A stretch of 64,000 nt of DNA from Listeria costaricensis (GCF_900183385.1 NZ_FXUT01000006.1:78710-142709), one strand, 5' to 3'. Counted from the stretch's first letter, positions 51,656 through 60,835 are shown. Notes: generated from the letters alone by a model not told the origin. Numbers and translations are program-made.

Positions 51656-52720
51656 TTGGCAAAAAAAATCACCAATGATCTGTTTTTAAGAGCGGCGAGA
51701 AAAGAAGCGGTCGAACAGATTCCTGTCTGGTACATGCGGCAAGCAGGACGTTCTCAGCCAGAATATCGGCAGTTAAAAGAAAAGTACTCATTATTTGAAA
51801 TCACACATGAGCCGGAATTATGTGCTTATGTGACGCGACTACCTGTAGAAAATTACGGGGTGGATGCGGCCATTTTGTATAAAGATATCATGACGCCGCT
51901 TCACGGAATTGGTGTAGATGTTGAAATTAAAAGCGGGATTGGGCCGGTGATTGGGCATCCGATCCGTCAGCTTTCAGATGTGGAAGCACTTGGCACGCTT
52001 TCGCCCAGTCGGGATGTTCCCTATATTTTAGAAACCATTCGTTTACTTGCAGAAGAGCAGCTAAATGTGCCGCTGATTGGCTTTGCTGGCGCTCCTTTTA
52101 CGCTGGCCAGTTATTTGATTGAGGGAGGCCCGTCTAAGAATTACTACCAGACCAAAGCTTTTATGCACCAGGATCCATCTACTTGGCAGCTTTTAATGAA
52201 AAAACTGGGCACGATGACGACGGACTATCTGCTTGCCCAAATTGAAGCGGGGGCCAGTGCGGTCCAGTTATTTGATTCATGGGTGGGCGCTTTGTCGGCG
52301 GCAGATTATCGTACCTTTGTCCAACCAGTGATGACAGAAATTGTCGCGTCGATCAAGCGGGCGCATCCGGAAACACCTGTCATCATGCAGGCGGTTGCGT
52401 CTGGCCATTTGCTGACCAGTTTTAACGAGTTGGCAGTTGATGTCGTTGGCTTTGACTGGCGGACTTCTGTTGGGGATGCTCGGAATTTACTGCCTGACAA
52501 GGCGTTACAGGGGAATCTAGACCCGGCACTTTTGCTTGCTCCTCAGGCGTGCTTGGCGGAAACAGATCGAATCTTGCAGGAGGCAGTTCGACAACAGGGC
52601 TTTATTTTTAACTTAGGACATGGTGTTTTTCCAGAAGTATCTCCTGAAATGTTGAAAAAATTAACGGATCATGTACATCGTAAAAGTGCTGATTGGTTGC
52701 GGAAAGGTGAAGAGTCATGA
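51656..52720 (+). CDS. hemE: Uroporphyrinogen decarboxylase
   Basis: Removes four acetate carboxyls from uroporphyrinogen III to give coproporphyrinogen III. 354 aa; signatures [16 protein letters not shown] at the N-terminus and the [17 protein letters not shown] block in the middle are intact, with [12 protein letters not shown] and [13 protein letters not shown] later. Start TTG 51656 is seven bases after AAAGGAGCG; an in-frame ATG at 51626 lies before the ribosome site and is rejected. Overlaps hemH by four bases. Confidence 0.96.
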   Translation: MAKKITNDLFLRAARKEAVEQIPVWYMRQAGRSQPEYRQLKEKYSLFEITHEPELCAYVTRLPVENYGVDAAILYKDIMTPLHGIGVDVEIKSGIGPVIGHPIRQLSDVEALGTLSPSRDVPYILETIRLLAEEQLNVPLIGFAGAPFTLASYLIEGGPSKNYYQTKAFMHQDPSTWQLLMKKLGTMTTDYLLAQIEAGASAVQLFDSWVGALSAADYRTFVQPVMTEIVASIKRAHPETPVIMQAVASGHLLTSFNELAVDVVGFDWRTSVGDARNLLPDKALQGNLDPALLLAPQACLAETDRILQEAVRQQGFIFNLGHGVFPEVSPEMLKKLTDHVHRKSADWLRKGEES

Positions 52721-53643
52721 AAAAAGTAGGCTTACTTGTAATGGCATATGGAACACCCTATCAGGATGCGGATATCGAACGCTACTATACGGATATTCGC
52801 CACGGACACAGACCCACGGAAGAAATGATTGCAGATCTGCGAGGTCGGTATCAGGCGATCGGCGGTCTATCTCCGCTAGCAAAAATTACAGAAGCGCAGG
52901 CAACGGGACTTGAAAAGGCGCTCAATGCGTATCAAGAAGAAGTCGTTTTCCACGTGTATATTGGATTGAAGCATATTGAACCATTTATTGAAGACGCGGT
53001 TCAGAAAATGCATGAGGATGGAATCACGGAAGCCATCTCCATCGTTCTCGCGCCGCATTATTCGAGCTTTAGTGTGGCCGCTTATAATAAACGGGCAAAA
53101 GAAGCTGCTGAAAAATTGGGAGGTCCTTCAATCAAAACGATTGAGTCATGGTATCAAGAGCCGAAATTTATTCAAATGTGGGCAGACCGGATCAATCATA
53201 TAGCGGGGACGCTTTCAAAAGAGGCATTAGAAAAAACAGTGCTTGTTGTATCAGCACATAGTTTACCGGAGAAGATTAAACAGTTTGGTGATCCGTATCC
53301 GGACCAGTTGAAAGAGACGGCGGAATGGATTTTTGAGAAAACCATCGTGCCGCATTATGCACAAGGCTGGCAAAGTGAAGGGAAAACGGGCGAGCCGTGG
53401 CTTGGGCCGGATGTGCAGGATTTGACGCGTGAGCTATTTGAGACGCAGCATTATGAACATTTTATTTATGCGCCAGTCGGTTTTGTCGCCGAACATCTGG
53501 AAGTTTTGTACGACAATGATTATGAATGTAAAGTTGTAACGGATGAAATCGGTGCGAGCTATCATCGCCCGCCGATGCCGAATGCCGATCAAGAATTCTT
53601 AGAGCTTTTACGGGATAAAGTGTGGCAAGTTTATAAAGGCTAA
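52717..53643 (+). CDS. hemH: Coproporphyrin ferrochelatase
   Basis: Inserts Fe(II) into coproporphyrin III in the Gram-positive heme route (CpfC type). 308 aa. [17 protein letters not shown], the metal-site [18 protein letters not shown] with His, [17 protein letters not shown] with the Glu, and [17 protein letters not shown] are all typical. Coupled to hemE (ATGA). No hemY/cgoX follows as it does in B. subtilis; a terminator closes the pair, so the oxidase is elsewhere. Confidence 0.96.
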   Translation: MKKVGLLVMAYGTPYQDADIERYYTDIRHGHRPTEEMIADLRGRYQAIGGLSPLAKITEAQATGLEKALNAYQEEVVFHVYIGLKHIEPFIEDAVQKMHEDGITEAISIVLAPHYSSFSVAAYNKRAKEAAEKLGGPSIKTIESWYQEPKFIQMWADRINHIAGTLSKEALEKTVLVVSAHSLPEKIKQFGDPYPDQLKETAEWIFEKTIVPHYAQGWQSEGKTGEPWLGPDVQDLTRELFETQHYEHFIYAPVGFVAEHLEVLYDNDYECKVVTDEIGASYHRPPMPNADQEFLELLRDKVWQVYKG

Positions 53644-53650
53644 TAAAAGA

Positions 53651-53683
53651 AGATGATCAGAACTTTTCTGGTCATCTTTTTTT
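53651..53683 (+). terminator. Terminator of hemEH
   Basis: 12-bp stem AGATGATCAGAA / TTCTGGTCATCT with G-U pair, three-base loop, T7. Confidence 0.88.
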
Positions 53684-53827
53684 GGCGGAGACCCTTGAAA
53701 ATCGCGGGGAATGTCTGATTTGTAAAGCGCTTCCAAAATTATTACCGTAATACTATTTGATTTTAATCACATTCTCATTTTCGATGGGCATAATAGAAAA
53801 TGTAAAAACGAACGGGAGGTTCGGAAA

Positions 53828-54190
53828 ATGAAAGTACTATCAGAAAAACAAAGAATCGCTGATAATGTTGCCATATATATAAAGTTAAATGCTTATACAA
53901 ATAGAACGTTTGCCAAGGCAGTGGGTTTGTCGCAGAGTAATGTAACAAGTATTGTAAGTGGTAAGATGAGAAATGAGAAGAAATTTGCGAAATACATACG
54001 AACAATGACGGAACAACTAGGACTGGAAGAAAATTATTTCGTACAGCCGACAGAAAAAATTACTTCGCAGCCAATTAATTTTAGAGATACGGCTAAAATT
54101 GGCACAGATGATTCAAAACTTCAAACAGGCAATGAAAAATTCAATGCACTCAGCTTGATGTTGAAAATTGGCGAAATTCATTATGAATGA
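53828..54190 (+). CDS. Small HTH-like protein (120 aa)
   Basis: Likely DNA-binding protein. Residues 8-65 look like a phage/Cro-type helix-turn-helix: RIADNVAIYIKLNAYTN, then FAKAVGLSQSNVTSIVSG as the HTH core and KKFAKYIRTMTEQLGL. The C-terminal half is polar without a known domain. Start ATG 53828 follows CGGGAGG. The context resembles lmo2210 of L. monocytogenes, a small protein of unknown role. Single gene between two terminators; an imperfect cre-like palindrome (53721-53735) lies 93 bases upstream. Confidence 0.7.
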   Translation: MKVLSEKQRIADNVAIYIKLNAYTNRTFAKAVGLSQSNVTSIVSGKMRNEKKFAKYIRTMTEQLGLEENYFVQPTEKITSQPINFRDTAKIGTDDSKLQTGNEKFNALSLMLKIGEIHYE

Positions 54191-54201
54191 CGACTAAATT
54201 A

Positions 54202-54247
54202 ATCATGCTGGAGTCAGACGATCGTTTGATTCCAGCATGATTTTTTT
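54202..54247 (+). terminator. Terminator of the HTH gene
   Basis: Long stem ATCATGCTGGA / TCCAGCATGAT with inner pairs around ACGATCGT, then T7. It contains the -35 of the next promoter. Confidence 0.9.
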
Positions 54248-54254
54248 GTATGAT
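54226..54254 (+). promoter_or_regulatory. Promoter of the ankyrin gene, embedded in a terminator
   Basis: TTGATT (54226-54231), 17 bases, TATGAT (54249-54254). The -35 lies in the terminator stem of the previous gene. Confidence 0.5.
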
Positions 54255-54291
54255 GAGAGAACCTATAACAGAGAAGAGGGACAAACTAATC

Positions 54292-55368
54292 ATGAAGGTG
54301 AAAAATCTAGGGGATTTTGAGCATGTGCCGGATATTCTCCAGGCTATTTCCGCAGAAGATATTTTGCAGCTAGAAAAGAAACAGGCGGACGGCTGGGATA
54401 TTTTGGCAGAAATCGAGCTCGATGAATATACAATCTATACGCCCGTCAATTTTGCGATTATGATGGATTGCTTTGCAGTCGTCAAATGGCTTGTGGAACG
54501 AGGGGCTGAACTAAATAGCAAAAAAGAACCGAGCTTTTTATTAGCAGTTCGATATAGTGAAAATGAGGCGATGATCCGTTATCTGGCAGATAAAGGGGCT
54601 GACATTCATGCAGTGAATAATGTGAAGTCAGAAGCATTTACAGAAGCTATCTACGGCAAAAAATTTCACAATCTGCCACTCATTGAAGCGTTAGGTCATT
54701 CAGTCGCTAAATACGGCGGAAAGGCATTTCGAAGTGCTGTGAGTGACAGAAATTATTCGCTGCTGGATTTCTTTATTGCGCACGGAGTAGACGTGGATTT
54801 TAATCAACCGGATATGGTTTATTCTTTTAAGCCGACTCCGCTTTGTGTGGCAGCAAGATATGTTGATTTAGAAATGTGTCGTTATCTGGTGGCGAACGGG
54901 GCAGATGTGAAATTGGCGGAAAAAGATGGCATGCGGCCTTATAGCATTGCTGTTGAACGCGGCGACGAAGAAATGGCCGCTTATTTTCGTGCACTGGAGC
55001 CGGTGGAATTTCATCAAAAAGAAAATAAGCTCTTAGCGCTGAAAAGTTATCGCTTGTCAAAAGATGTGAAGGAATTTTTACAAGGGGAGCAGCTGCATAT
55101 CGAGTTGGAAGGGGATGTGGCGTTTGTTGACTTTTTTACCCTAACAGATACGATTGAAATGAAAATTGGACGGAAAAAATATTTACGGATTTCCAAAAAA
55201 GTCGATAATTATTCAGATTTGCACTTTCTTTGGAATCCCCGTACGAAAAAGATCGCCTGCTATGATGAGGAGCATTTAGAAGTAGTAGATATGGCACCTT
55301 TTTCCGCATTCATTCAGGATATTTCAGGGCTGATTGAGCGGCTATTTATGGGTGAATTTGACAACTGA
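54292..55368 (+). CDS. Ankyrin-repeat protein (358 aa)
   Basis: Cytosolic repeat protein. Ankyrin-type repeats run from about residue 45 to 240: TPVNFAIMMDCFAVVKWLVERGAEL, LLAVRYSENEAMIRYLADKGADI in sense (quoted as separate short repeats), LDFFIAHGVDVDF and PLCVAARYVDLEMCRYL, then PYSIAVERGDEEMAAYF. The last 110 residues form a different domain with strands (LHIELEGDVAFVDFF, SDLHFLWNPRTKKIACY) that is not recognised. Start ATG 54292 is preferred: GAAGAGGG precedes it, while ATG 54250 lies upstream of the predicted transcript start. Role unknown; a protein-binding scaffold is likely. Confidence 0.8.
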   Translation: MKVKNLGDFEHVPDILQAISAEDILQLEKKQADGWDILAEIELDEYTIYTPVNFAIMMDCFAVVKWLVERGAELNSKKEPSFLLAVRYSENEAMIRYLADKGADIHAVNNVKSEAFTEAIYGKKFHNLPLIEALGHSVAKYGGKAFRSAVSDRNYSLLDFFIAHGVDVDFNQPDMVYSFKPTPLCVAARYVDLEMCRYLVANGADVKLAEKDGMRPYSIAVERGDEEMAAYFRALEPVEFHQKENKLLALKSYRLSKDVKEFLQGEQLHIELEGDVAFVDFFTLTDTIEMKIGRKKYLRISKKVDNYSDLHFLWNPRTKKIACYDEEHLEVVDMAPFSAFIQDISGLIERLFMGEFDN

Positions 55369-55457
55369 GGCAGACGTAAAAATAATATTTTAAACGTGTA
55401 AGGGCTTTCTTTGAGAACAGCTATGACTTTGACGTTTTTTTAAAGTCTCGGTGCTTA

Positions 55458-55486
55458 TTGACTAATCGGCTGTTTTCAACTAAAAT
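55458..55486 (+). promoter_or_regulatory. Promoter of the GNAT gene
   Basis: TTGACT (55458-55463), 17 bases, TAAAAT (55481-55486). Confidence 0.6.
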
Positions 55487-55529
55487 GAAATCAATTTTTC
55501 CGTAACTATTCGATGAGGAGTGAAATCAC

Positions 55530-56321
55530 TTGATTAAAAAGCTAACTGCATCAAATGAACAGGAAGTCATGGATTTATTGAAACCGGAGGCCTTGCAAAA
55601 TTTATTTATTTTAGGAGATCTTGAAAATTTTGGCTATGAAACTGATTTTCTTGAACTTTGGGGAGACTTTGACGAAGCAGAAAATTTACGTGCCTGTATG
55701 TTGCGCTTTGGAAAAAATTTCTTGCCTTATTCGAAAGAGGATTCATTTGATGTGGCCGGTTTTGCAGAAATCATTAAAAATCGTGAAAATACCCCTCTCA
55801 ATATTAGCGGTATTCCGCGCGTAACCAGTCAATTTGAAAAGGAACTGCCGGAGCTCGTATCGATGCGGCAGGATTCTCATTTTTGTAAGTGTACGAATGC
55901 AAGTATGATGAATGCGAATCGTGAAGTCATCATCCGATCAGCAAAGGCCGACGATGTAGCGGCCATTATCGAAATGCGTAAAGGGATTGAAGAATTCGGC
56001 GAGCGCAATGATAATGAAGCACTCATTATTGAACAGCTTGAACAAGGATCGAAACGAATCTATACCATTGAACAGCGCGGCGAAATTGTCTCGGTGGCAG
56101 AATCGTCTGCAGAAAACAGCTTTTCTGCAATGGTAACAGGTGTAGCAACACGCAAAGAATATCGTGGTCAAGGCTTTGCCAGTACGATCATGAAGCGGCT
56201 CTGCTGTGATTTGCTGGCGGAAGGGAAAACGCCTTGTTTATTCTATAACAATCCCGTAGCCGGAAAAATGTATCATCAAATCGGCTTTGAAGATGTCAGT
56301 GATTTCGTGCTGTATCGCTAA
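55530..56321 (+). CDS. GNAT-family N-acetyltransferase
   Basis: 263-aa protein with a C-terminal GNAT domain (about residues 132-262). The acetyl-CoA loop is VATRKEYRGQGFASTIMKRL and the final strand region FYNNPVAGKMYHQIGFEDV is typical. The N-terminal 125 residues (QNLFILGDLENFGY) are an extra domain found in a group of Firmicute acetyltransferases, probably a second, inactive GNAT fold. Start TTG 55530 follows GAGGAG at a good distance, with its own promoter. Followed after 29 bases by a Cof phosphatase. Acceptor unknown. Confidence 0.88.
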   Translation: MIKKLTASNEQEVMDLLKPEALQNLFILGDLENFGYETDFLELWGDFDEAENLRACMLRFGKNFLPYSKEDSFDVAGFAEIIKNRENTPLNISGIPRVTSQFEKELPELVSMRQDSHFCKCTNASMMNANREVIIRSAKADDVAAIIEMRKGIEEFGERNDNEALIIEQLEQGSKRIYTIEQRGEIVSVAESSAENSFSAMVTGVATRKEYRGQGFASTIMKRLCCDLLAEGKTPCLFYNNPVAGKMYHQIGFEDVSDFVLYR

Positions 56322-56350
56322 AGAGTAGCCTTTAAAGAAAGGGAAGAGGA

Positions 56351-57124
56351 TTGTTGAAACCAGAAGCAATTTGTTTTTTTGATATGGATGGGACATTGCT
56401 GACTTCTGCATCGACCGTTTCAGCAAAGTCACTTGAGGCGCTGGACATGATGCGCCAAAATCGTGTTTTACCAATGATTGCGACAGGACGGACACTGATT
56501 GAGATTGATCATTTGATGAATGAAACGGGCATCGACTCGGCTGTGATCATGAATGGACAGGCAGTTATTTATCAAGGGGAAAAGGTGTATCAGGATGTTT
56601 TGGAGGAAGAATTGCTCGGCCGTTTGAAAGTGGCAGCAGATTCCCAAAATGTTCCGTTATGTTTTTATAATGAAACGAAAATCCGAGCAACACAAGATGG
56701 AGCGGCACTTGATAAGCACTTTGACTATCTGGGACAGCCTTCCCCAGCAGTTGATCCGAGTCTTTATTTAAAAGAAGAGATTAATATGGCACTCTTACTG
56801 CTTGAAAGCGGCGACGAATATTTCCCTGAGCGATTTCCTGAATTGCAGTTTGTACGAAATACGCCATTCAGTAATGATGTTCTTCGGAAAAATGGCTCCA
56901 AGGCACAAGGGATCACAGCAATGCTCGATGTGCTGGGGTATCAGGATGTTCCGACTTTTGCGTTCGGCGACGGCTTGAATGATTTGGAGATGTTCCAGGC
57001 GGTCGGCTGTGGGGTGGCCATGGAGAATGCAGTGCCTGAATTGAAAGAAAAAGCAACATTTATCACAAAAAATAATAATGAAGAAGGAATCTATTGGGGA
57101 CTGAAACAGGCAGGACTAATTTGA
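56351..57124 (+). CDS. Cof-type HAD phosphatase
   Basis: 257-aa HAD IIB phosphatase. Motif I CFFDMDGTLLTS, motif II IATGRTLIE, motif III/IV FAFGDGLNDLEMF and the closing VAMENAVPELKEKA are intact. TTG codons at 56351 and 56354 are both possible starts with AGAGGA just before; neither distance is ideal. Probably co-transcribed with the GNAT gene 29 bases upstream, and closed by a terminator. Substrate (sugar or nucleotide phosphate) not known. Confidence 0.87.
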   Translation: MLKPEAICFFDMDGTLLTSASTVSAKSLEALDMMRQNRVLPMIATGRTLIEIDHLMNETGIDSAVIMNGQAVIYQGEKVYQDVLEEELLGRLKVAADSQNVPLCFYNETKIRATQDGAALDKHFDYLGQPSPAVDPSLYLKEEINMALLLLESGDEYFPERFPELQFVRNTPFSNDVLRKNGSKAQGITAMLDVLGYQDVPTFAFGDGLNDLEMFQAVGCGVAMENAVPELKEKATFITKNNNEEGIYWGLKQAGLI

Positions 57125-57132
57125 TACCTTTG

Positions 57133-57165
57133 AAAAACCCGTTTACTAGATGAACGGGTTTTTTT
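57133..57165 (+). terminator. Terminator of the Cof gene
   Basis: Stem AACCCGTT / AACGGGTT with T7 following. Confidence 0.88.
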
Positions 57166-57271
57166 ATGCTTTCTTTTGGCGTTTAGCTGAATTTTATTCT
57201 GAAAACGAAACTAAAACACGTACGAAAAAACGAGATGTGCAATAAATATTCGACTTTTTGCCAAAATAGGC

Positions 57272-57300
57272 TTGACTTCACTTTTGAATCTCTTTATCAT
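57272..57300 (+). promoter_or_regulatory. Promoter of the M20-DUF3100 operon
   Basis: TTGACT (57272-57277), 17 bases, TATCAT (57295-57300), 35 bases before the gene. Confidence 0.6.
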
Positions 57301-57335
57301 AAGAAGTGGATTTAAAAAAGGCAAGGAGGATGAAG

Positions 57336-58595
57336 ATGTTTTTCAAAGAGCAGTTTGCGGAAATGCAGACAATTGCTGAACAGATTTTCCATAATCCGGA
57401 ATTAGGCTACAAGGAATGGAAAACCAAACAGTTAGTCGAACAGTTTCTGAAAAGTAAGAATAGTCAAATTGAATTAACACATTTTAGTACAACTGGCATA
57501 AAGACGTATCTATCGAAGGATAAACCCATGACAATGGCCTTTATTGCAGAACTTGATGCGGTTTATGCACCGACACATTTTTGCGCAGATAAAGAAACTG
57601 GCGCGGCACATAACTGTGGGCACTTTACACAAATTACGACCGCGCTTTCGTTATATGCCTACTTGGTTGAATCAAAAGCATACGAAAAATATGATTTCAA
57701 TATTGCCTTTGTTTTTGTACCAGCGGAAGAATATCTCGATCTTGACTACCGGGAAAGCTTGCGGCAAGAAGGAACCATCACCTACTATGGTGGGAAACCG
57801 GAAGCGATGAAGCTGGGCGTATTTGATGATATTGATTTTGGGGTTTGTGTGCATTCGATTGGTGAAACTTTTGATGAACCGACGATCGAAATCGACTGCG
57901 ACTTGGCGGGCTTTCTGTATAAACGCTATCATTTTGAAGGAAAAGCCACACATGCAGGGTTCGATCCATTTAGCGGCGTGAATGCCTATAGTATTTCCAC
58001 ATTATTCAATGTCACGCTTGGCCTTTTACGGCAGCAGGTGCGTGATGACCAACTAGTTCGTTTTAACCCGATCGTGATGGGTAGCGATATGTCGACCAAT
58101 GTGATTCCCAATCGCATAACTGTAGGCACTGATTTGCGGACAAAAACGGTCGAATATATGCAAGAAACGGCGAAAAAATTAGATCAAGCAGCTATACATA
58201 GTGCAGCAGCGCTTTCTGGAACCGTTGCTACAGAGACCCAGATGGGCTATCTGCCATTTGTTCAGGATCGCTATTTAAATACTTTTGTCAAACAAGCTTT
58301 TGATAAAAATACAGAAATTACAGGGTTGATTGATGACCGCGGCGGCATTGCAGCAGCTGGCGATATTGGCGACCTGGCCTTTCTCTTCCCATGTATTCAA
58401 ATTAGTTATGGCGGTTTTACAGGAGCCATTCATGGGGATGATTTCAGAATGATCGATGATCGTTTCGTGCTCGAACAATTTCCACGCTTTGTCAGTCAGG
58501 TGCTCGAGGAAATGAACGGACAACTGGACACATCGAAATTTTATAAACGAAGCTACCAAGAATATGAAAAATTGATCCAGTCGATCACAGAATAG
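57336..58595 (+). CDS. M20-family amidohydrolase/peptidase
   Basis: Cytosolic zinc or manganese dipeptidase/aminoacylase-like enzyme of 419 aa (M20D type, as in aminobenzoyl-glutamate hydrolases). Visible: EQIFHNPELGYKEWKT at the start, ELDAV and AAHNCGHFTQ with metal ligands, FVPAEEYLDLD with the catalytic and metal Glu, and the dimerisation domain (about 195-300; KATHAGFDPFSGVNAY). C-terminal AIHGDDF holds a late ligand His. Start ATG 57336 lies six bases after AGGAGG; ATG 57330 is too close. First gene of an operon with two membrane proteins (11 bases to the next), suggesting import and cleavage of one substrate. Confidence 0.9.
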   Translation: MFFKEQFAEMQTIAEQIFHNPELGYKEWKTKQLVEQFLKSKNSQIELTHFSTTGIKTYLSKDKPMTMAFIAELDAVYAPTHFCADKETGAAHNCGHFTQITTALSLYAYLVESKAYEKYDFNIAFVFVPAEEYLDLDYRESLRQEGTITYYGGKPEAMKLGVFDDIDFGVCVHSIGETFDEPTIEIDCDLAGFLYKRYHFEGKATHAGFDPFSGVNAYSISTLFNVTLGLLRQQVRDDQLVRFNPIVMGSDMSTNVIPNRITVGTDLRTKTVEYMQETAKKLDQAAIHSAAALSGTVATETQMGYLPFVQDRYLNTFVKQAFDKNTEITGLIDDRGGIAAAGDIGDLAFLFPCIQISYGGFTGAIHGDDFRMIDDRFVLEQFPRFVSQVLEEMNGQLDTSKFYKRSYQEYEKLIQSITE

Positions 58596-58605
58596 GGAGG
58601 AAAAG

Positions 58606-59415
58606 ATGAAAAAAGGGTTTATCTATTTAATTGCAGCAGTGGTAGTAATTATCACGATTTCAGAAATGATCGGTCTCCAAACGCTTCAATTCGGCAAAGT
58701 GACGGTCACGGTTTTGCCGCTAGTTTTTGCCGTGGCTATCGGAATGATCTTTGGGATTCCATTTTTCCGAAAAGGGATTTTGAAAAAAATCTATAGTAAA
58801 GAAAATGTTGGCTTTTCCGGGCAGTACTTGATTATCATCATGCTGCCACTAATGGCGCGTTACGGTGCGGATGTGGCGCCTCATATTAAAGAAATTCTTA
58901 GCATTGGCTGGGTGTTCATCCTGCAGGAATTAGGAAACCTAGGAACGGTTATTCTGGGCCTACCTGTTGCCATCATGTTGGGTCTTCGCCGCGAAGCAAT
59001 CGGAGCGACACTAGGGCTAGGTCGTGAAGGGGAGCTTGCTTATATCTCCGAAAAATACACCCTTAATTCTCCAGAAGGACGCGGCGTTTTGTCTATCTAT
59101 TTGATTGGGACATTGTTCGGTGCAATCTTCTTTAGTATTTTTGCGCCATTCCTGCTTTATTTAGGCTTTGATGTCAAAGCACTAGCGATGAGTTCAGGGG
59201 TTGGCTCTGCGAGTATGATGACAGCCGCTTCTTCTACATTGGCTGCGCAGGTACCAGATCAAAGCTCGACTATTTTATCCTATGCGGCGGCAAGTCAGCT
59301 TTTGACCAGCTTCCTGGGGACCTATACAATGGTCTTCCTAGCTGCGCCATTACAAGGATTTATGTATCGTACCCTAACTAGAGGAGGCAAACGTCATGCA
59401 GAACGAAACGCTTAG
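58606..59415 (+). CDS. DUF3100 integral membrane protein
   Basis: Membrane protein of 269 aa resembling DUF3100, with about eight spans. GFSGQYLIIIMLPLMARYGADVA, LGNLGTVILGLPVAIMLGL and LGREGELAYISEKY are conserved-looking loops; SSGVGSASMMTAASSTLA near residue 205 has the small-residue character of a substrate re-entrant loop. Start ATG 58606 follows GGGAGG. Overlaps the next membrane gene by 20 bases. Probably one half of a two-part transporter whose substrate is hydrolysed by the M20 enzyme; this is inferred from operon structure. Confidence 0.75.
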   Translation: MKKGFIYLIAAVVVIITISEMIGLQTLQFGKVTVTVLPLVFAVAIGMIFGIPFFRKGILKKIYSKENVGFSGQYLIIIMLPLMARYGADVAPHIKEILSIGWVFILQELGNLGTVILGLPVAIMLGLRREAIGATLGLGREGELAYISEKYTLNSPEGRGVLSIYLIGTLFGAIFFSIFAPFLLYLGFDVKALAMSSGVGSASMMTAASSTLAAQVPDQSSTILSYAAASQLLTSFLGTYTMVFLAAPLQGFMYRTLTRGGKRHAERNA

Positions 59416-59890
59416 TCGTAAATATATTAAATTAGGTCTGATTTTAGTACTGAGTCTTGCACTCATCCTATTTACACAAGAAGTAAAATTATGGAAAAAT
59501 CCCGCAAGCACGCCGATTACATCCGATACACTGATTGGACTGGTAGTTTTATGGTTGTTTGCTTTTCTGGGGATTATCATTTCAGATGTCATGAAAAAAG
59601 TGCCTGTTGGCTTTTTACGCAACTTTCCTGTGCTTGGCTGGGTGTCACTCGTGTCACTGATTTTCTGCTTAATGTCAAATTTCTTTGTTAATGCAATTGC
59701 TGCGGTGGATTTCTTATCTATCACAACACCAATTTTAGCTTTTGCGGGAATCTCCGTTGCCGATCATCTGGTAGACCTTTCCAAGACTTCATGGAAAATC
59801 GGCATTGTAGCCGTCTTCGTCTTCATTGGGACATACCTTGGCAGTGCGATTCTGTCACAATTTGGTCTTTGGGTGACAGGTTCTTTATAA
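59396..59890 (+). CDS. Small membrane protein, partner of DUF3100
   Basis: 164-aa integral membrane protein with five hydrophobic segments (about 11-27, 42-62, 80-100, 108-125, 138-160). ISDVMKKVPVGFLRNFPVLG between spans 2 and 3 is basic, placing it inside the cell. It overlaps the DUF3100 gene by 20 bases and is followed by a strong terminator, so both are made together. Not assigned to a named family with confidence; probable second subunit of the transporter. Confidence 0.65.
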   Translation: MQNETLSRKYIKLGLILVLSLALILFTQEVKLWKNPASTPITSDTLIGLVVLWLFAFLGIIISDVMKKVPVGFLRNFPVLGWVSLVSLIFCLMSNFFVNAIAAVDFLSITTPILAFAGISVADHLVDLSKTSWKIGIVAVFVFIGTYLGSAILSQFGLWVTGSL

Positions 59891-59901
59891 GAAATACTTT
59901 T

Positions 59902-59948
59902 AAAACGTCAAATTTGTGCTTAATTTAAGCACGAATTTGACGTTTTTC
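59902..59948 (+). terminator. Terminator of the M20-DUF3100 operon
   Basis: Almost perfect 20-base arms starting AACGTCAAATT and closing AATTTGACGTT, then T-rich tail. Confidence 0.9.
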
Positions 59949-60039
59949 TTCGTTCTCTGGTCGGATTGGCGAATGGTGGGATATTTGTTATACTTAAGGA
60001 CAATAAGGATGTACAGGCTTTGTAGAGGAGTGAAGGAAA

Positions 60040-60717
60040 ATGAATGAAACGAGTCATTCAAACCACCAAGCGATGCAAAAAGATCGCGTACAGGCGACCA
60101 AAGCAGAAATCATGCAAAAGACACTGAACTGGTTTGTTGTTTCGCTGTTAGTAGCAACGATTGGGGTGGCTTTTGGGAATCAATTGAATCCGGCGTGGTA
60201 TTTGCCGCTTGTTATATTGGAGTTCGTCTTTTTGTTTGCGGCAATTTTTGCACGGCGCAGTGAAGCAGGGAAAAGGTTTGGCACTCCGCTTCTACTCGGC
60301 TTTGCCTTTGTGACGGGAGTGATGACAGGTCCAACGATTGCTTATTACTTGAACGCCGGGGCGGCTACAGCCGTTTTGCTGGCCTTTTCAACCGCAACAG
60401 TCACTTTTATTGTACTGGGATTTGTAGGTGCAAAAATCAAAACAGATTTACACTTTATGGGAAAAGCACTGCTTGCTAGTTTACTCATTTTGATCGTGAT
60501 TTCCTTGTTTACCTTATTTGTGCCGATCAGTGGAGCATACACATTGATTGCTGGGGCGGGTACACTGATTTTCTCACTTTATATTCTGTTTGACTTTAAT
60601 CAGATGATGAAGCGTGACATTACGATGGATGATGTGCCAATGCTTGCACTCAGTCTTTATCTCGATTTTCTGAATTTATTTCTGTATTTGTTGCAATTAC
60701 TTACAGGCAGAGATTAA
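60040..60717 (+). CDS. Bax inhibitor-1 family membrane protein
   Basis: 225-aa membrane protein with seven spans, BI-1/YetJ/YccA-type. GFAFVTGVMTGPTIAYYL and the C-terminal YILFDFNQMMKRDI followed by ALSLYLDFLNLFLYLLQLL carry the two conserved Asp of the pH-gated calcium channel YetJ. Start ATG 60040 has GAGGAGTGAAGG upstream. Single gene just before clpB, as in Listeria (lmo2207 position). Calcium leak function is known for YetJ only. Confidence 0.92.
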   Translation: MNETSHSNHQAMQKDRVQATKAEIMQKTLNWFVVSLLVATIGVAFGNQLNPAWYLPLVILEFVFLFAAIFARRSEAGKRFGTPLLLGFAFVTGVMTGPTIAYYLNAGAATAVLLAFSTATVTFIVLGFVGAKIKTDLHFMGKALLASLLILIVISLFTLFVPISGAYTLIAGAGTLIFSLYILFDFNQMMKRDITMDDVPMLALSLYLDFLNLFLYLLQLLTGRD

Positions 60718-60727
60718 AAAAGCAGTT

Positions 60728-60764
60728 AATCACCAAAGGGGGCTATTCTTTGGTGATTTTTTTG
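60728..60764 (+). terminator. Terminator of the BI-1 gene
   Basis: Perfect 11-bp stem AATCACCAAAG / CTTTGGTGATT with T-run. Confidence 0.9.
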
Positions 60765-60797
60765 TTTAAAAAACGTGAAAAAGGGAACATTTTTCAT

Positions 60798-60826
60798 TGG
60801 ACAAAGAAGGTCAGAAATTCTATAAT
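60798..60826 (+). promoter_or_regulatory. Sigma-A promoter of clpB
   Basis: TGGACA (60798-60803), 17 bases, TATAAT (60821-60826). Confidence 0.75.
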
Positions 60827-60835
60827 AAGGTTAAA

